From assembly GCA_964394665.1 (NCBI GenBank), contig CAYMYN010000037.1, positions 1-43,381 of the forward strand: 43,381 bases of DNA. Direction: 5' to 3'. The stretch comes from CAYMYN01 sp964394665 (GTDB lineage Bacteria > Planctomycetota > UBA1135 > GCA-002686595). Shown one piece after another: positions 24,394 to 31,849 of the stretch. Under the pieces are notes generated by a model. It made no database searches. It was not told the DNA's origin and was given only the letters and a program-made list of their open reading frames with translations. Each line of letters opens with the position of its first letter. Position 1 is the stretch's first letter. The position numbers and the translations under genes were made by a program.

Positions 24394-25089
24394 ATGTTCC
24401 AACCCTTCCCGCGCCTGTCGTTCCTGGCCTTGGCCCTGGCCGTCTCCGCCGCCGCCTTCGCGCCGCGAGGTCCGGCGTCCGAGGACCCGCCCGTCCCCCG
24501 CGTGCGGGTGCCGATCTACCCCAACGTCGCCTGCCCGATCATGGGCAAGCCGATCTCGACGCGCCTCTTCGTCGACACGGAGCTCGGGCGTTTCTGGGTC
24601 TGCTGCAAGGGCTGCGACGAGGACGTGCTCGCGCACCTCGAGGACGCGCACCGCACCGCATACCCGGTGGTGGAGAAGGTCGCCAACCGCATCTGCCCGG
24701 TGAGCGGGAAGCCGGTGCCCGAGAAGGACGCGCCGCGCGTCGTCCTGCAGGGCTTCGACTTCGCGCTGTGCTGCAAGGCCTGCGTCGCCAAGGCGCGCGA
24801 GGACTCGCAGGTCGTGCTCGCGCGGCTGCGCGAGCCGCAGCTCACGGACCTCGCCAACCGCACCTGCCCGGTGACCGCCGAGCCCGTCGACCCGCGCGCT
24901 TTCGTCGTGATCGACACGACCATCGTGCGCCTGGCCCATCCACGGTCGGTGGCGGCGGTCGAGAAGGAGCCCGACGCGGTGCTCGACAAGGCGCGCAAGC
25001 TTCGGGCCCAAGAGCTCGAGGCCGAGCGGCTCGAACGCGAGAAGCCTGCGGACTCCAAGCGCGAGGGAGGGGACGGTGCGCAGCGCTGA
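24394..25089 (+). CDS. Exported protein with YHS/TRASH-like metal-binding repeats
   Basis: This 231-residue protein starts at the ATG at 24394 with a signal peptide (LSFLALALAVSAAAFA). Three repeated modules follow. Module 1 is C47PIMGKPI with FWVCCKGC (70-74). Module 2 is C101PVSGKPV with LCCKAC (126-130). Module 3 is C158PVTAEPV, which lacks the CCxxC part. The CPxxGKPI...FCCxxC pattern is that of YHS/TRASH-type domains that bind copper or other soft metals. A charged helix (VLDKARKLRAQELEAERLERE) ends the protein. It precedes a Met-containing lipoprotein, TolC and multicopper oxidase, so a periplasmic copper-sensing, -carrying or -buffering role fits. The third module has lost half its ligands. 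Confidence 0.8.
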   Translation: MFQPFPRLSFLALALAVSAAAFAPRGPASEDPPVPRVRVPIYPNVACPIMGKPISTRLFVDTELGRFWVCCKGCDEDVLAHLEDAHRTAYPVVEKVANRICPVSGKPVPEKDAPRVVLQGFDFALCCKACVAKAREDSQVVLARLREPQLTDLANRTCPVTAEPVDPRAFVVIDTTIVRLAHPRSVAAVEKEPDAVLDKARKLRAQELEAERLEREKPADSKREGGDGAQR

Positions 25090-25333
25090 GCGGGTCGCGT
25101 TCGTAGCGATCGGGCTCGGGCTCGTCGGTTGCCGCGGCCCGGGGCCCATGCCCGACCCAGGAGCGGGGCACCCCGCCTCCGCATCGGCCATGGCCGCGCC
25201 GGCGCCGCGCGCCTCGCGGGCGCTGGTGGACCTGCCGGCCAGCCCCGAGTTGCCGCGCGCGGGAACGGGGCGGCCCGCAGGCGGACACGGCGGCCGCATG
25301 CCCGGGATGCCCGGCATGGACGGGGAGCGATGA
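25076..25333 (+). CDS. Small lipoprotein with Met/His/Gly C-terminal tail
   Basis: This 85-residue protein starts at the GTG at 25076, inside the last 14 bases of the preceding gene, and ends overlapping the ATG of the next (ATGA at 25330-25333). The leader FVAIGLGLVGC gives a lipobox Cys at residue 19. The body is low-complexity Ala/Pro. The tail GGHGGRMPGMPGMDGE offers one His and three Met, as in periplasmic copper-binding tails. The overlaps suggest translational coupling in one operon. No homolog is recognised. Confidence 0.6.
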   Translation: MRSAERVAFVAIGLGLVGCRGPGPMPDPGAGHPASASAMAAPAPRASRALVDLPASPELPRAGTGRPAGGHGGRMPGMPGMDGER

Positions 25334-26733
25334 GGGCGCTGCGAATCTGCGCCCCGTTCGCGCTCGCGCTCGCCGCGGGCTGCGCCTCGAATCTGGCGCG
25401 CTACAGCGACGACGTCGGGCCCGCGGGCGAGCTGCTCGCGGCGCGCGACGTGCCGCGCCCGGAACTGGGCCTTCCCGACGACGGCGCCCTCGACCCGGCG
25501 GCGCTGGAGCTCCTGGCCCACGGGCTCGACGAGCAGCGCGCGGTGCGCGTGGCGTTGCTCAACAACCGTGGTGTGCGCGCGGCCTTCGCCGCCCTGGGCG
25601 TGGCGGCGGCGGAGGCGGCCCAGGCCGGGGCGCTCGCCAACCCCGCGCTGGCCGCCGAGGCCAAGTTCTTCAGCGGCGGCACCGAGCTCGAGCTCGCGCT
25701 GATCCAGCCGCTCCTCGACGCGCTGACCTTGCCCCTGCGCCGCGACCTCGGCGCCGAGCGCTACGCCGCGGCCCGCGCGCGCGTCGCGGGCGAGCTCGTC
25801 GGGCTCGTCCATGCCGTGCGTCGCGCCCTGGTGCGCGCGCGCGCCGCCGAGCTCGAGGCCGCGCTCGTGCGCGACGCGCTCGTCGCGGCGAGCGCCTCCC
25901 ACGACCTCTCGGCCGAGCTCTTCCGCGCCGGCAACGTCACCGAGGCGCACCTGGTGGCCGAACGCGTCGAGCTCTCCCGCGCCCAGCTCGACCTCGCCGC
26001 GGCCGAGGCCCTCGCCCAGGAGGCGCGCGAGCCCCTCAACGTGTTGCTGGGCCTGTGGGGCCCGGCCATCGGGTGGGAGCTGGCGCTCGAACTCGGCGCC
26101 GCGCCGCTCGAGGGTCTGAGCCTCGCGGACCCCGAAACGCGGGCCGTGCGGGCGAGCCTGGGGCTCGAGGAGGTCCGCGCGCGGGCCGCGGCCGATGCCC
26201 GGGCGCTGGGCGTCGAGCGCTGGGAGACGCTCCTGCCGGGAGCCGGCCTGGGGCTGGCCGCCAAACGCGAGGCCTCCGATGGTGGCTGGGGCCTGGGGCC
26301 GGCGCTGACGATCGAGTTGCCGCTCCTCGACGGCGGCGGTCCGCGCCGGCGAGCTCGGGCGCGCTCCCTCGAGGAGACCCTCGCGCGCCACGTGTCGCTG
26401 GCGGTCGAGGTGCGCGCCACCGCTCGGTTGCTGGCCGAGCGCACGCGGGTGCTCGCCGAACGCGCGCGCTACCTCGGGGAGCAACACCTGCCGGCCCACA
26501 CGGAGCTCGTGCGCCGCACGCTGCACGAATACAACGCGATGCAGGTCGGCGCCTTCGACGTCCTGCACGCCCGCCGGCGCGAGCTCGACGCCGCGCGCGA
26601 ACACGTTCGAACCCTGCGCGACGCCTGGCTCGCGCGCATCGACCTCGAGGAGCTCCTCTCCGGGCGCCTCGATCCCCGCCACCTCTCCGGCGCCGTCCAA
26701 GAGACCCCCGACGGGGGAACCCACCGCCCATGA
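25330..26733 (+). CDS. TolC-family outer-membrane efflux lipoprotein
   Basis: This 467-residue protein starts at the ATG at 25330, overlapping the previous stop. A lipoprotein signal (PFALALAAGC) is followed by two homologous helical halves. Half 1 has the NNRGVRAAFAALGVAAAEAAQAG/NPALAAEAKF pattern. Half 2 has ELPLLDGGGPRRRARARSLEE, a long helix ending LHEYNAMQVGAFDVLHARR, and the C-terminal ARIDLEELLSG. This is the OEP/TolC plan. It forms a trimeric channel across the outer membrane that normally works with an RND or other inner-membrane pump. No pump or adaptor gene is present here, so the partner is elsewhere, or the protein supports the multicopper oxidase system. It overlaps the oxidase start (ATGA). 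Confidence 0.88.
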   Translation: MRALRICAPFALALAAGCASNLARYSDDVGPAGELLAARDVPRPELGLPDDGALDPAALELLAHGLDEQRAVRVALLNNRGVRAAFAALGVAAAEAAQAGALANPALAAEAKFFSGGTELELALIQPLLDALTLPLRRDLGAERYAAARARVAGELVGLVHAVRRALVRARAAELEAALVRDALVAASASHDLSAELFRAGNVTEAHLVAERVELSRAQLDLAAAEALAQEAREPLNVLLGLWGPAIGWELALELGAAPLEGLSLADPETRAVRASLGLEEVRARAAADARALGVERWETLLPGAGLGLAAKREASDGGWGLGPALTIELPLLDGGGPRRRARARSLEETLARHVSLAVEVRATARLLAERTRVLAERARYLGEQHLPAHTELVRRTLHEYNAMQVGAFDVLHARRRELDAAREHVRTLRDAWLARIDLEELLSGRLDPRHLSGAVQETPDGGTHRP

Positions 26734-28025
26734 GCTCCTCCCGACGTGAGTTCCTCGTGAAGAGCGCCGCCCTGGCCGGCGGCGCGGCCCTCGTTGCGCC
26801 GCGCGCCATCGCCACCACGCTGAGCGCGGCCGAGGCGGCTCGCGGCCTCGAGCCCGGACGCGCCGGCCGCGACTATCGGCCAACCGTGACGCCCGACGGC
26901 GCGGTGCTGCCCTATCGCGAGGTCGAGGGCGTCAAGGTCTTCCACCTGGTGGCCGAGGAGGTCGAGCACGAGTTCGCCCCCGGGCTCGTGGCGCGCTGCT
27001 GGGGCTACAACCGCCGCGTGCACGGGCCGACGATCGAGGCCCTCGAGGGCGATCGGGTGCGCATCTACGTCACCAACCGTCTCGACGCCCCGACCAGCGT
27101 GCATTGGCACGGGCTCGTCGTCCCCAACGGCATGGATGGCGTCGGCGGCCTGACGCAGCGCCCGATCCTGCCCGGCGAGACCTTCCGCTACGAGTTCGTG
27201 CTGCGCCAACACGGCACGTTCATGTACCACTCGCACCACGACGAGATGACCCAGATGGCCATGGGGCTGATGGGCATGTTCGTGATCCACCCGCGCCACC
27301 CCGTCGGACCGCCGCCGGACCGCGACTACGTGTACCTGCTCAGCGAGTGGAAGCTCGACCCCGGCACGCGCCGGCCCGACCCGAACGAGATGATGGACTT
27401 CAACGTCCTGACCCTCAACGCGCGCATCTTCCCGGGCACCCAGCCCTTGCTCGCGCGGACCGGCGAGCGCGTGCGCATCCGCATCGGCAACCTGTCCGCG
27501 ATGGACCACCATCCGATGCACCTGCACGGCCACCACTTCCTCGTGACCGAGACGGACGGCGGCGTGATCCCCGAGGCGGGCCGCTGGCCCGAGGTCTCGG
27601 TGCTCGTGCCGGTGGGGAGCACGCGCACGATCGAGTTCGTCGCCGACAACCCCGGCGATTGGGCCTTCCACTGCCACATGACGCACCACGTCATGACCCA
27701 GATGGGCCACGACGTGCCGAACCTCGTGGGCGTCGATCCGAGCGTCTTCGACGAGCGGCTCGAGCGCGCCGTGCCGGCCTTCGCGGCGATGCTCGACGGC
27801 CAGGACCCGCAGCTCGTGCCCGACAACAGCCTGGCGATGATGGGTGGGCGAGGACCCTTCGGCTACATCACCATGGGGGGCATGTTCAGCATCCTGAAGG
27901 TGCGCGACGCCCTGCCCAGCGATGGCGCCGATCCGGGCTGGTACGAGCACCCCGCGGGCAGCGTCGCGGTCCGGGCGACGCGCGCCGAGCTGTCCCGCGA
28001 CGGCATCGACGCCGGCCCGGCCTGA
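26730..28025 (+). CDS. Tat-exported multicopper oxidase
   Basis: This 431-residue protein has a Tat leader (SSRREFLVKSAALAGG). All four copper-binding segments are present: HWHG (125-128), HSHHDE (167-172), HPMHLHGHH (261-269) and HCHMTHHVMTQM (314-325). These supply the trinuclear centre and the type 1 site, with Cys315, His320 and probably Met325 as ligands. Such enzymes oxidise Cu(I), Mn(II) or other substrates with reduction of O2 to water; in resistance clusters they detoxify periplasmic Cu(I). The Met/His-rich neighbours and the ATGA overlap with the TolC gene support copper resistance. Laccase or Mn-oxidase activity is an alternative. Roughly the last 70 residues follow the type 1 site as a tail. 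Confidence 0.92.
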   Translation: MSSSRREFLVKSAALAGGAALVAPRAIATTLSAAEAARGLEPGRAGRDYRPTVTPDGAVLPYREVEGVKVFHLVAEEVEHEFAPGLVARCWGYNRRVHGPTIEALEGDRVRIYVTNRLDAPTSVHWHGLVVPNGMDGVGGLTQRPILPGETFRYEFVLRQHGTFMYHSHHDEMTQMAMGLMGMFVIHPRHPVGPPPDRDYVYLLSEWKLDPGTRRPDPNEMMDFNVLTLNARIFPGTQPLLARTGERVRIRIGNLSAMDHHPMHLHGHHFLVTETDGGVIPEAGRWPEVSVLVPVGSTRTIEFVADNPGDWAFHCHMTHHVMTQMGHDVPNLVGVDPSVFDERLERAVPAFAAMLDGQDPQLVPDNSLAMMGGRGPFGYITMGGMFSILKVRDALPSDGADPGWYEHPAGSVAVRATRAELSRDGIDAGPA

Positions 28026-28227
28026 GCGGCCGTTTCCCCGGGGCCCGCGCGCCGCGCTCGAATCGATTCCGGCCGTGGCCGGAGGTGCCGGGGAGTTCGA
28101 CCTGACTCGGCCCGGGCCAGAGGTTAGGATCCGCGCCCCGTGCCCGGCGCCGGGCCCGGGCGGACCCCCCGCCGCGGGTGGCGCCGCGCCGCGCTCCCGC
28201 ACCGCATCGCACCGCCAGGTAGAACGG
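28026..28227. other. Gap after the metal cluster, with inverted repeats
   Basis: The palindrome GAATCGATTC lies at 28060-28069, overlapping a TCCGGCC/GGCCGGA stem at 28068-28083 whose tip must open. These could terminate the metal operon or be an operator for the next gene. No coding sequence is seen, and no Shine-Dalgarno is obvious before 28228. Confidence 0.35.
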
Positions 28228-29061
28228 ATGGCCTACAACCGCAGTCACGCTCGCAAGCTCTGCAGCGATCCCGAATTCGCGCTGGTCGACGCCAGCTTCG
28301 ACAAACAGCTCGAGCGCCTCACCGCTCCCCAGCTCCGCTCGCGGGTCGAGCGCTCGCGCAAGCTGCGCGACAAGCAGCGCGACCTCCTGCAGCGCCAGCG
28401 GCTCCAGACGCGCGCCACGACCGGGACCAAGGACGGTCCGACGGGCGACGCGAACAAACGCACGGAGCAGAAGGAGAAGCTCTTCGACGAGGTCCTGGGG
28501 CGCTTCGAGGCGCGTCTGGCGGAGCTCGAACGGGATGCCGCCCGCAAGGCCGAGCGCGAGGCGAGCGTGGCCAAACGCGCGCAACCTGTCACCAAGGAGC
28601 GCGCCGCGCGCCAGGAGCGCCAGGCCACGCGGCGCGAGCTCGTCAAGGTCAAGAAGCTCGTGCACGGCGAGCAAGGGACGCGCACCCGGCCGACCCCGGC
28701 GAAGACCTCGCCCAAGCCCGCGACGCCCAAGGCGACCCCCGCCAAGCCGGCGCCGAGCCAGCCTGCGGCGAAGCCCGCACCGAAGGCCGCACCGAAGGCC
28801 GCGGCGAAGCCCGCACCGAAGGCCGCGGCGAAGGTGGCGGCCAAGCCCGCTCCCAAGGCTGCCGCCAAGGCCAAGGCGTCCCAACCCGCGCCGGCCGTCG
28901 AGCCGCCCGCGCCTCCGCCCGGACCCAAGGGGCGCTTCATCAGCGACGAGGCCAAGGCCGCCAGCCGGCGGCAGAAGCTCGGCGCGGCCCGCTCCAAGTC
29001 GATCCAAGCCCACATCAGCTCCCGCGGCCGGCGCAACCAGGCGCGCCGCGATTCGCGCTGA
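28228..29061 (+). CDS. Basic protein with Lys/Pro/Ala-rich tail
   Basis: This 277-residue protein has three parts. Residues 1-150 are a charged helical domain beginning MAYNRSHARKLCSDPEF and containing RVERSRKLRDKQRDLLQRQR. I think similar N-termini occur in proteobacterial proteins of unknown function. Residues 150-240 are a low-complexity KPA repeat (PAPKAAPKAAAKPAPKAAAK), like the tails of histone-H1-like and AlgP-type bacterial DNA-binding proteins. Residues 240-277 are a basic end (SSRGRRNQARRDSR). There is no signal peptide or membrane segment. Nucleic-acid binding, or a nucleoid or ribosome-related role, is inference from composition. The start is fixed by the conserved-looking N-terminus. 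Confidence 0.75.
   Translation: MAYNRSHARKLCSDPEFALVDASFDKQLERLTAPQLRSRVERSRKLRDKQRDLLQRQRLQTRATTGTKDGPTGDANKRTEQKEKLFDEVLGRFEARLAELERDAARKAEREASVAKRAQPVTKERAARQERQATRRELVKVKKLVHGEQGTRTRPTPAKTSPKPATPKATPAKPAPSQPAAKPAPKAAPKAAAKPAPKAAAKVAAKPAPKAAAKAKASQPAPAVEPPAPPPGPKGRFISDEAKAASRRQKLGAARSKSIQAHISSRGRRNQARRDSR
28765..28826 (+). repeat. 26-bp perfect direct repeats with 36-bp period in the KPA tail
   Basis: The 26 bases at 28765-28790 recur exactly at 28801-28826. Shorter variants continue to about 28866. Identity at the DNA level, not only the protein level, suggests recent expansion by slippage, so tail length may vary between strains. Confidence 0.8.
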
Positions 29062-29095
29062 CCTGGGGCGCGGAGCCGTTCGGACGCCGCCGGCG

Positions 29096-29117
29096 CCGGG
29101 GAGCCCACGCTCCCCGG
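29096..29117 (+). terminator. Terminator-like hairpin
   Basis: CCGGGGAGC, loop CCAC, GCTCCCCGG make a perfect 9-bp stem starting 35 bases after the KPA-tail gene. No T-tract follows. Confidence 0.45.
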
Positions 29118-29190
29118 GGCCGGCTCCCGTTCCCGGGGCGCGTCGCGCGCGGCGCCTCAAGGGGTCCGGGGGCCGGGACGAGAAGGGGAC

Positions 29191-29793
29191 ATGGACGTGC
29201 TCCGCGCGCAGTGCATCGACCGCGACCCCCTGGCGCTGGTGGAGGCCGTCGAGGGTTGGCTCGCCCGCGAGGAGATCGCGCTGCTCCTCGGAGAGGCCGC
29301 GCGCGTGCCGTCCGGGCAGGCGGTGCTCGAGATCGGCAACTACCGCGGCCGCTCCACGGTGGCCCTGGCCCTGGGCGCACGACGTGGGGCCGACGTGCCG
29401 GTCTACAGCGTCGACCCGCACCTCGAGTTCGTCGGCCCGCGCGGCGGCCGCTTCGGCCGCGTCGATCAGGCCTGCCTCTACGCGAACCTCGTCGCGGCCG
29501 GCGTGGGCGAGCAGGTCTACGTCGTGGCGCTCCCCTCGTCGGCGGTTGCCGCCTCCTGGAGCGGTCCGCCAATCGGGCTCCTGTTCGTCGACGGCGATCA
29601 CCGCTACGCGGCGGTGCGGGCCGACTTCGAGGCCTGGCGCACGCACCTCGTCCCGGGCGCGACCGTGCTCTTCGACGACTGCGACTACCCCGACGTCGCG
29701 CGACTGGTGGAGGAGCGCGTCGCCGCCGGCGAGCTCCTCCCGCGCGAGGCCGCGGGCAAGGTGCGCGGTTTCGAGTTCCGCCCGCGGACGTGA
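29191..29793 (+). CDS. SAM-dependent class I methyltransferase
   Basis: This 200-residue protein starts at the ATG at 29191, preceded by AGAAGGGGAC. It has a Rossmann SAM-binding start (VLEIGNYRGRSTVALALG, about residues 45-62), VYSVDPHLEF as motif II, LLFVDGDHRYAAVRADFEAW as the acidic motif, and VLFDDCDYPDV. This is the Methyltransf_24/CmcI-like group, whose members methylate sugars, small metabolites or natural products. The acceptor is unknown. It converges on the ABC-transporter permease gene with only 22 bases between stops. Confidence 0.82.
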   Translation: MDVLRAQCIDRDPLALVEAVEGWLAREEIALLLGEAARVPSGQAVLEIGNYRGRSTVALALGARRGADVPVYSVDPHLEFVGPRGGRFGRVDQACLYANLVAAGVGEQVYVVALPSSAVAASWSGPPIGLLFVDGDHRYAAVRADFEAWRTHLVPGATVLFDDCDYPDVARLVEERVAAGELLPREAAGKVRGFEFRPRT

Positions 29794-29815
29794 TCCGCGC
29801 CGGGGTTGGACCCGT

Positions 29816-30853
29816 TCAGTTCCAGCGGAAGACGCGCAGCGCAACGGCGAAGGTCAGGGCGCCCCACAGCGACAACACGGCGAGCTGCGGCCACTGCGTC
29901 CAGATCTCCGCGCCCTCCAGCATGGTCGCCCGCAGGGCGTCGTTGAGCGCCGTCAGCGGCAGGGCCTGGAGCACGGGGTGCAGCGCCTCGGGGAAACGCT
30001 CGTAGGAGAAGAACACCCCGCTGCCGAGCCACATCGGCATCAGGATCAGGTTGGCCATCCCCGAAGCGCCCTCGATCGTCTTGACGCGCGCGGCGGCGAG
30101 CAACCCCAGCCCGGCGAAGGCCACGGCGCCCAGGATGCAGAGCACCGCGAAGCCGATGAGCCCCGCGCGGAAGGGCACGTCGAGCACCCACACGCCGAAG
30201 GCGGTCAATGCCACGACCTCGCCGGCCAGGAACACCAGGCGCGAGAGCAGGAAGGAGAGCAGCAGCGACGTGCGCCGCATGGGCGTTACGAGCAGGCGTT
30301 TGAGTACGCGCCGTTGGCGCAGGTCGGCGATGCCGAAGGCGATGCCCCAGATGCCCGTGCCCATCAGGTTCATGCCGAGCAAGCCGGGCACGAGGAAGTC
30401 GATGTAGCGCGAGCCGCGCTCGCGCACCTCGTCGACCAGGGCCGCGTCCGCGGGGAGCTGGCCCAGGGCCACCAGCACGCGCAGGCGCGCGGTGTCGGCC
30501 TCGGCGCGCGAGGGATCCAGGCGCAGGGTCGGCACGTCGGCGGCGGGATCGAGCAGCAACACGTCCACGCGGCCCACGCGCAGGGCGCGCTCGGCCTCCT
30601 CGCGGGTGGCGAAGCGCTCGAGCTCGACGCCCGGCGCGGCGAGCAGGCGTTCCACGAGGGGGGCCGCGGCGGCACCCGGCCCCGCGACCCAGGCCACGCG
30701 GCTGGCGGGCGGCGCGCTCGACTGGAAGGCGAAACCCAGGACCAGCGCCAGCACCAGCGGGAAGGCGAAGACCCAGAACACCGCCTCCGGCTGGCGCAGG
30801 AAGGTGCGGGTGCGCAGGCGCGTCAGCTCACGGATCTCGTTCCATCTACCCAT
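29816..30853 (-). CDS. ABC-2 type transporter permease
   Basis: This 345-residue inner-membrane protein has one N-terminal helix (AVFWVFAFPLVLALVLGFAF), a large extracytoplasmic segment to about residue 150, and then five helices ending the protein. This is the ABC-2/DrrB-like exporter permease plan. The ATPase gene just upstream overlaps this gene's start by 8 bases (30846-30853), so the pair is translationally coupled. Exporters of this class move drugs, Na+, lipids or glycans; nothing indicates the substrate here. Confidence 0.88.
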   Translation of the reverse strand: MGRWNEIRELTRLRTRTFLRQPEAVFWVFAFPLVLALVLGFAFQSSAPPASRVAWVAGPGAAAAPLVERLLAAPGVELERFATREEAERALRVGRVDVLLLDPAADVPTLRLDPSRAEADTARLRVLVALGQLPADAALVDEVRERGSRYIDFLVPGLLGMNLMGTGIWGIAFGIADLRQRRVLKRLLVTPMRRTSLLLSFLLSRLVFLAGEVVALTAFGVWVLDVPFRAGLIGFAVLCILGAVAFAGLGLLAAARVKTIEGASGMANLILMPMWLGSGVFFSYERFPEALHPVLQALPLTALNDALRATMLEGAEIWTQWPQLAVLSLWGALTFAVALRVFRWN

Positions 30854-31841
30854 CGCGCAGGTGTTTTCCGGTCAGGGTCACGAAGACGTCCTCGAGCGTC
30901 GGCGCGTGGGTGTGCAGGGCTTCGAGGGCCACGCCGACCGCCGCCAGGTGGGTGAGCACGGCGGCCACGCTGCGTTGGGTGTCGCGCACCGAGAGGGTCA
31001 GCACCGAACCGGCGCGGCGCACCTCGCGCACGCCCTGGAGCCCGAGCAATTCGGCGTCGAGCAACCGTTCGGCGCCGCCCCCGGCCGGGTGCAGCTCGAC
31101 GATGCTCTCGGCCTCGAGGCCCTCGATCAGCGCGCGGGGCGTGCCTTGGGCGATGATGCGCCCCGCGTCGACGATCACGACGCGGTCGGCGAGCACCTGG
31201 GCCTCCTCCATGTAGTGCGTCGTGAGCAGCACCGTGCCGCCCTCGTTCTTGAAGCCCTCGACGATCTCCCACACGCGCCGCCGCGCCTGCGGATCGAGGC
31301 CGGTCGTCGGCTCGTCGAGGAACAGGAGCGCGGGGCGGTTGATCAGCGCGCAAGCGAGGGTCAGGCGCTGGTGTTGCCCGCCCGAGAGCGTCTCGATGCG
31401 CGCGTTGCGTTTCTCCGCCAGCCCCACCAGGGCCAGCATCTCGTCGACCCCGCGGCCCTCGCGGAAGAAGCTGCGGAACAACTCGAGGGTCTCGCGCGCC
31501 GTGACCTTCTCGGTCAGCTTCGTGTCCTGGAGCTGCACGCCGATGCGTTCGCGGATCTCGTCCGCGTCGCGTTGCCAGGTGCGGCCCAGGACCTCGATCT
31601 CGCCCGCGTCGGGCCGCGTCAGGCCCTCGAGCATCTCGATGGTCGTGGTCTTGCCCGCGCCATTGGGGCCGAGCAGGGCCAGGCAGGTCCCGGCCGCGAG
31701 CTCGAGGTCGAGCCCGGCGACGGCCGTCAGGTTGGCGTAGCGTTTCACCAGGCCGCGGGCGCGCAGGGCGATCGATCCGGAGGCTTGCAAGCGCGGGAAG
31801 GTAACAAGAGCCCGTCCCGCCTTGGAGCCCCCGCGCCCCAA
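30846..31841 (-). CDS. ABC transporter ATP-binding protein (DrrA/NatA-like)
   Basis: This 331-residue protein has one ABC ATPase domain. Motifs are Walker A GPNGAGKTTT, Q-loop VQLQDTKL, signature LSGGQHQRL, Walker B LLFLDEPT and a switch His in LLTTHYMEEAQ. A roughly 100-residue C-terminal DrrA-type regulatory domain follows. The ATG at 31841 was used; the homologous part begins near residue 25, so a shorter form (for example TTG at 31790) is possible. It is coupled to the ABC-2 permease and divergent from the phosphodiesterase gene, whose GTG at 31850 leaves only 8 bases between the two chosen starts. At least one of those starts is therefore probably too far upstream. Confidence 0.9.
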   Translation of the reverse strand: MGRGGSKAGRALVTFPRLQASGSIALRARGLVKRYANLTAVAGLDLELAAGTCLALLGPNGAGKTTTIEMLEGLTRPDAGEIEVLGRTWQRDADEIRERIGVQLQDTKLTEKVTARETLELFRSFFREGRGVDEMLALVGLAEKRNARIETLSGGQHQRLTLACALINRPALLFLDEPTTGLDPQARRRVWEIVEGFKNEGGTVLLTTHYMEEAQVLADRVVIVDAGRIIAQGTPRALIEGLEAESIVELHPAGGGAERLLDAELLGLQGVREVRRAGSVLTLSVRDTQRSVAAVLTHLAAVGVALEALHTHAPTLEDVFVTLTGKHLRDG

Positions 31842-31849
31842 CGGATACC

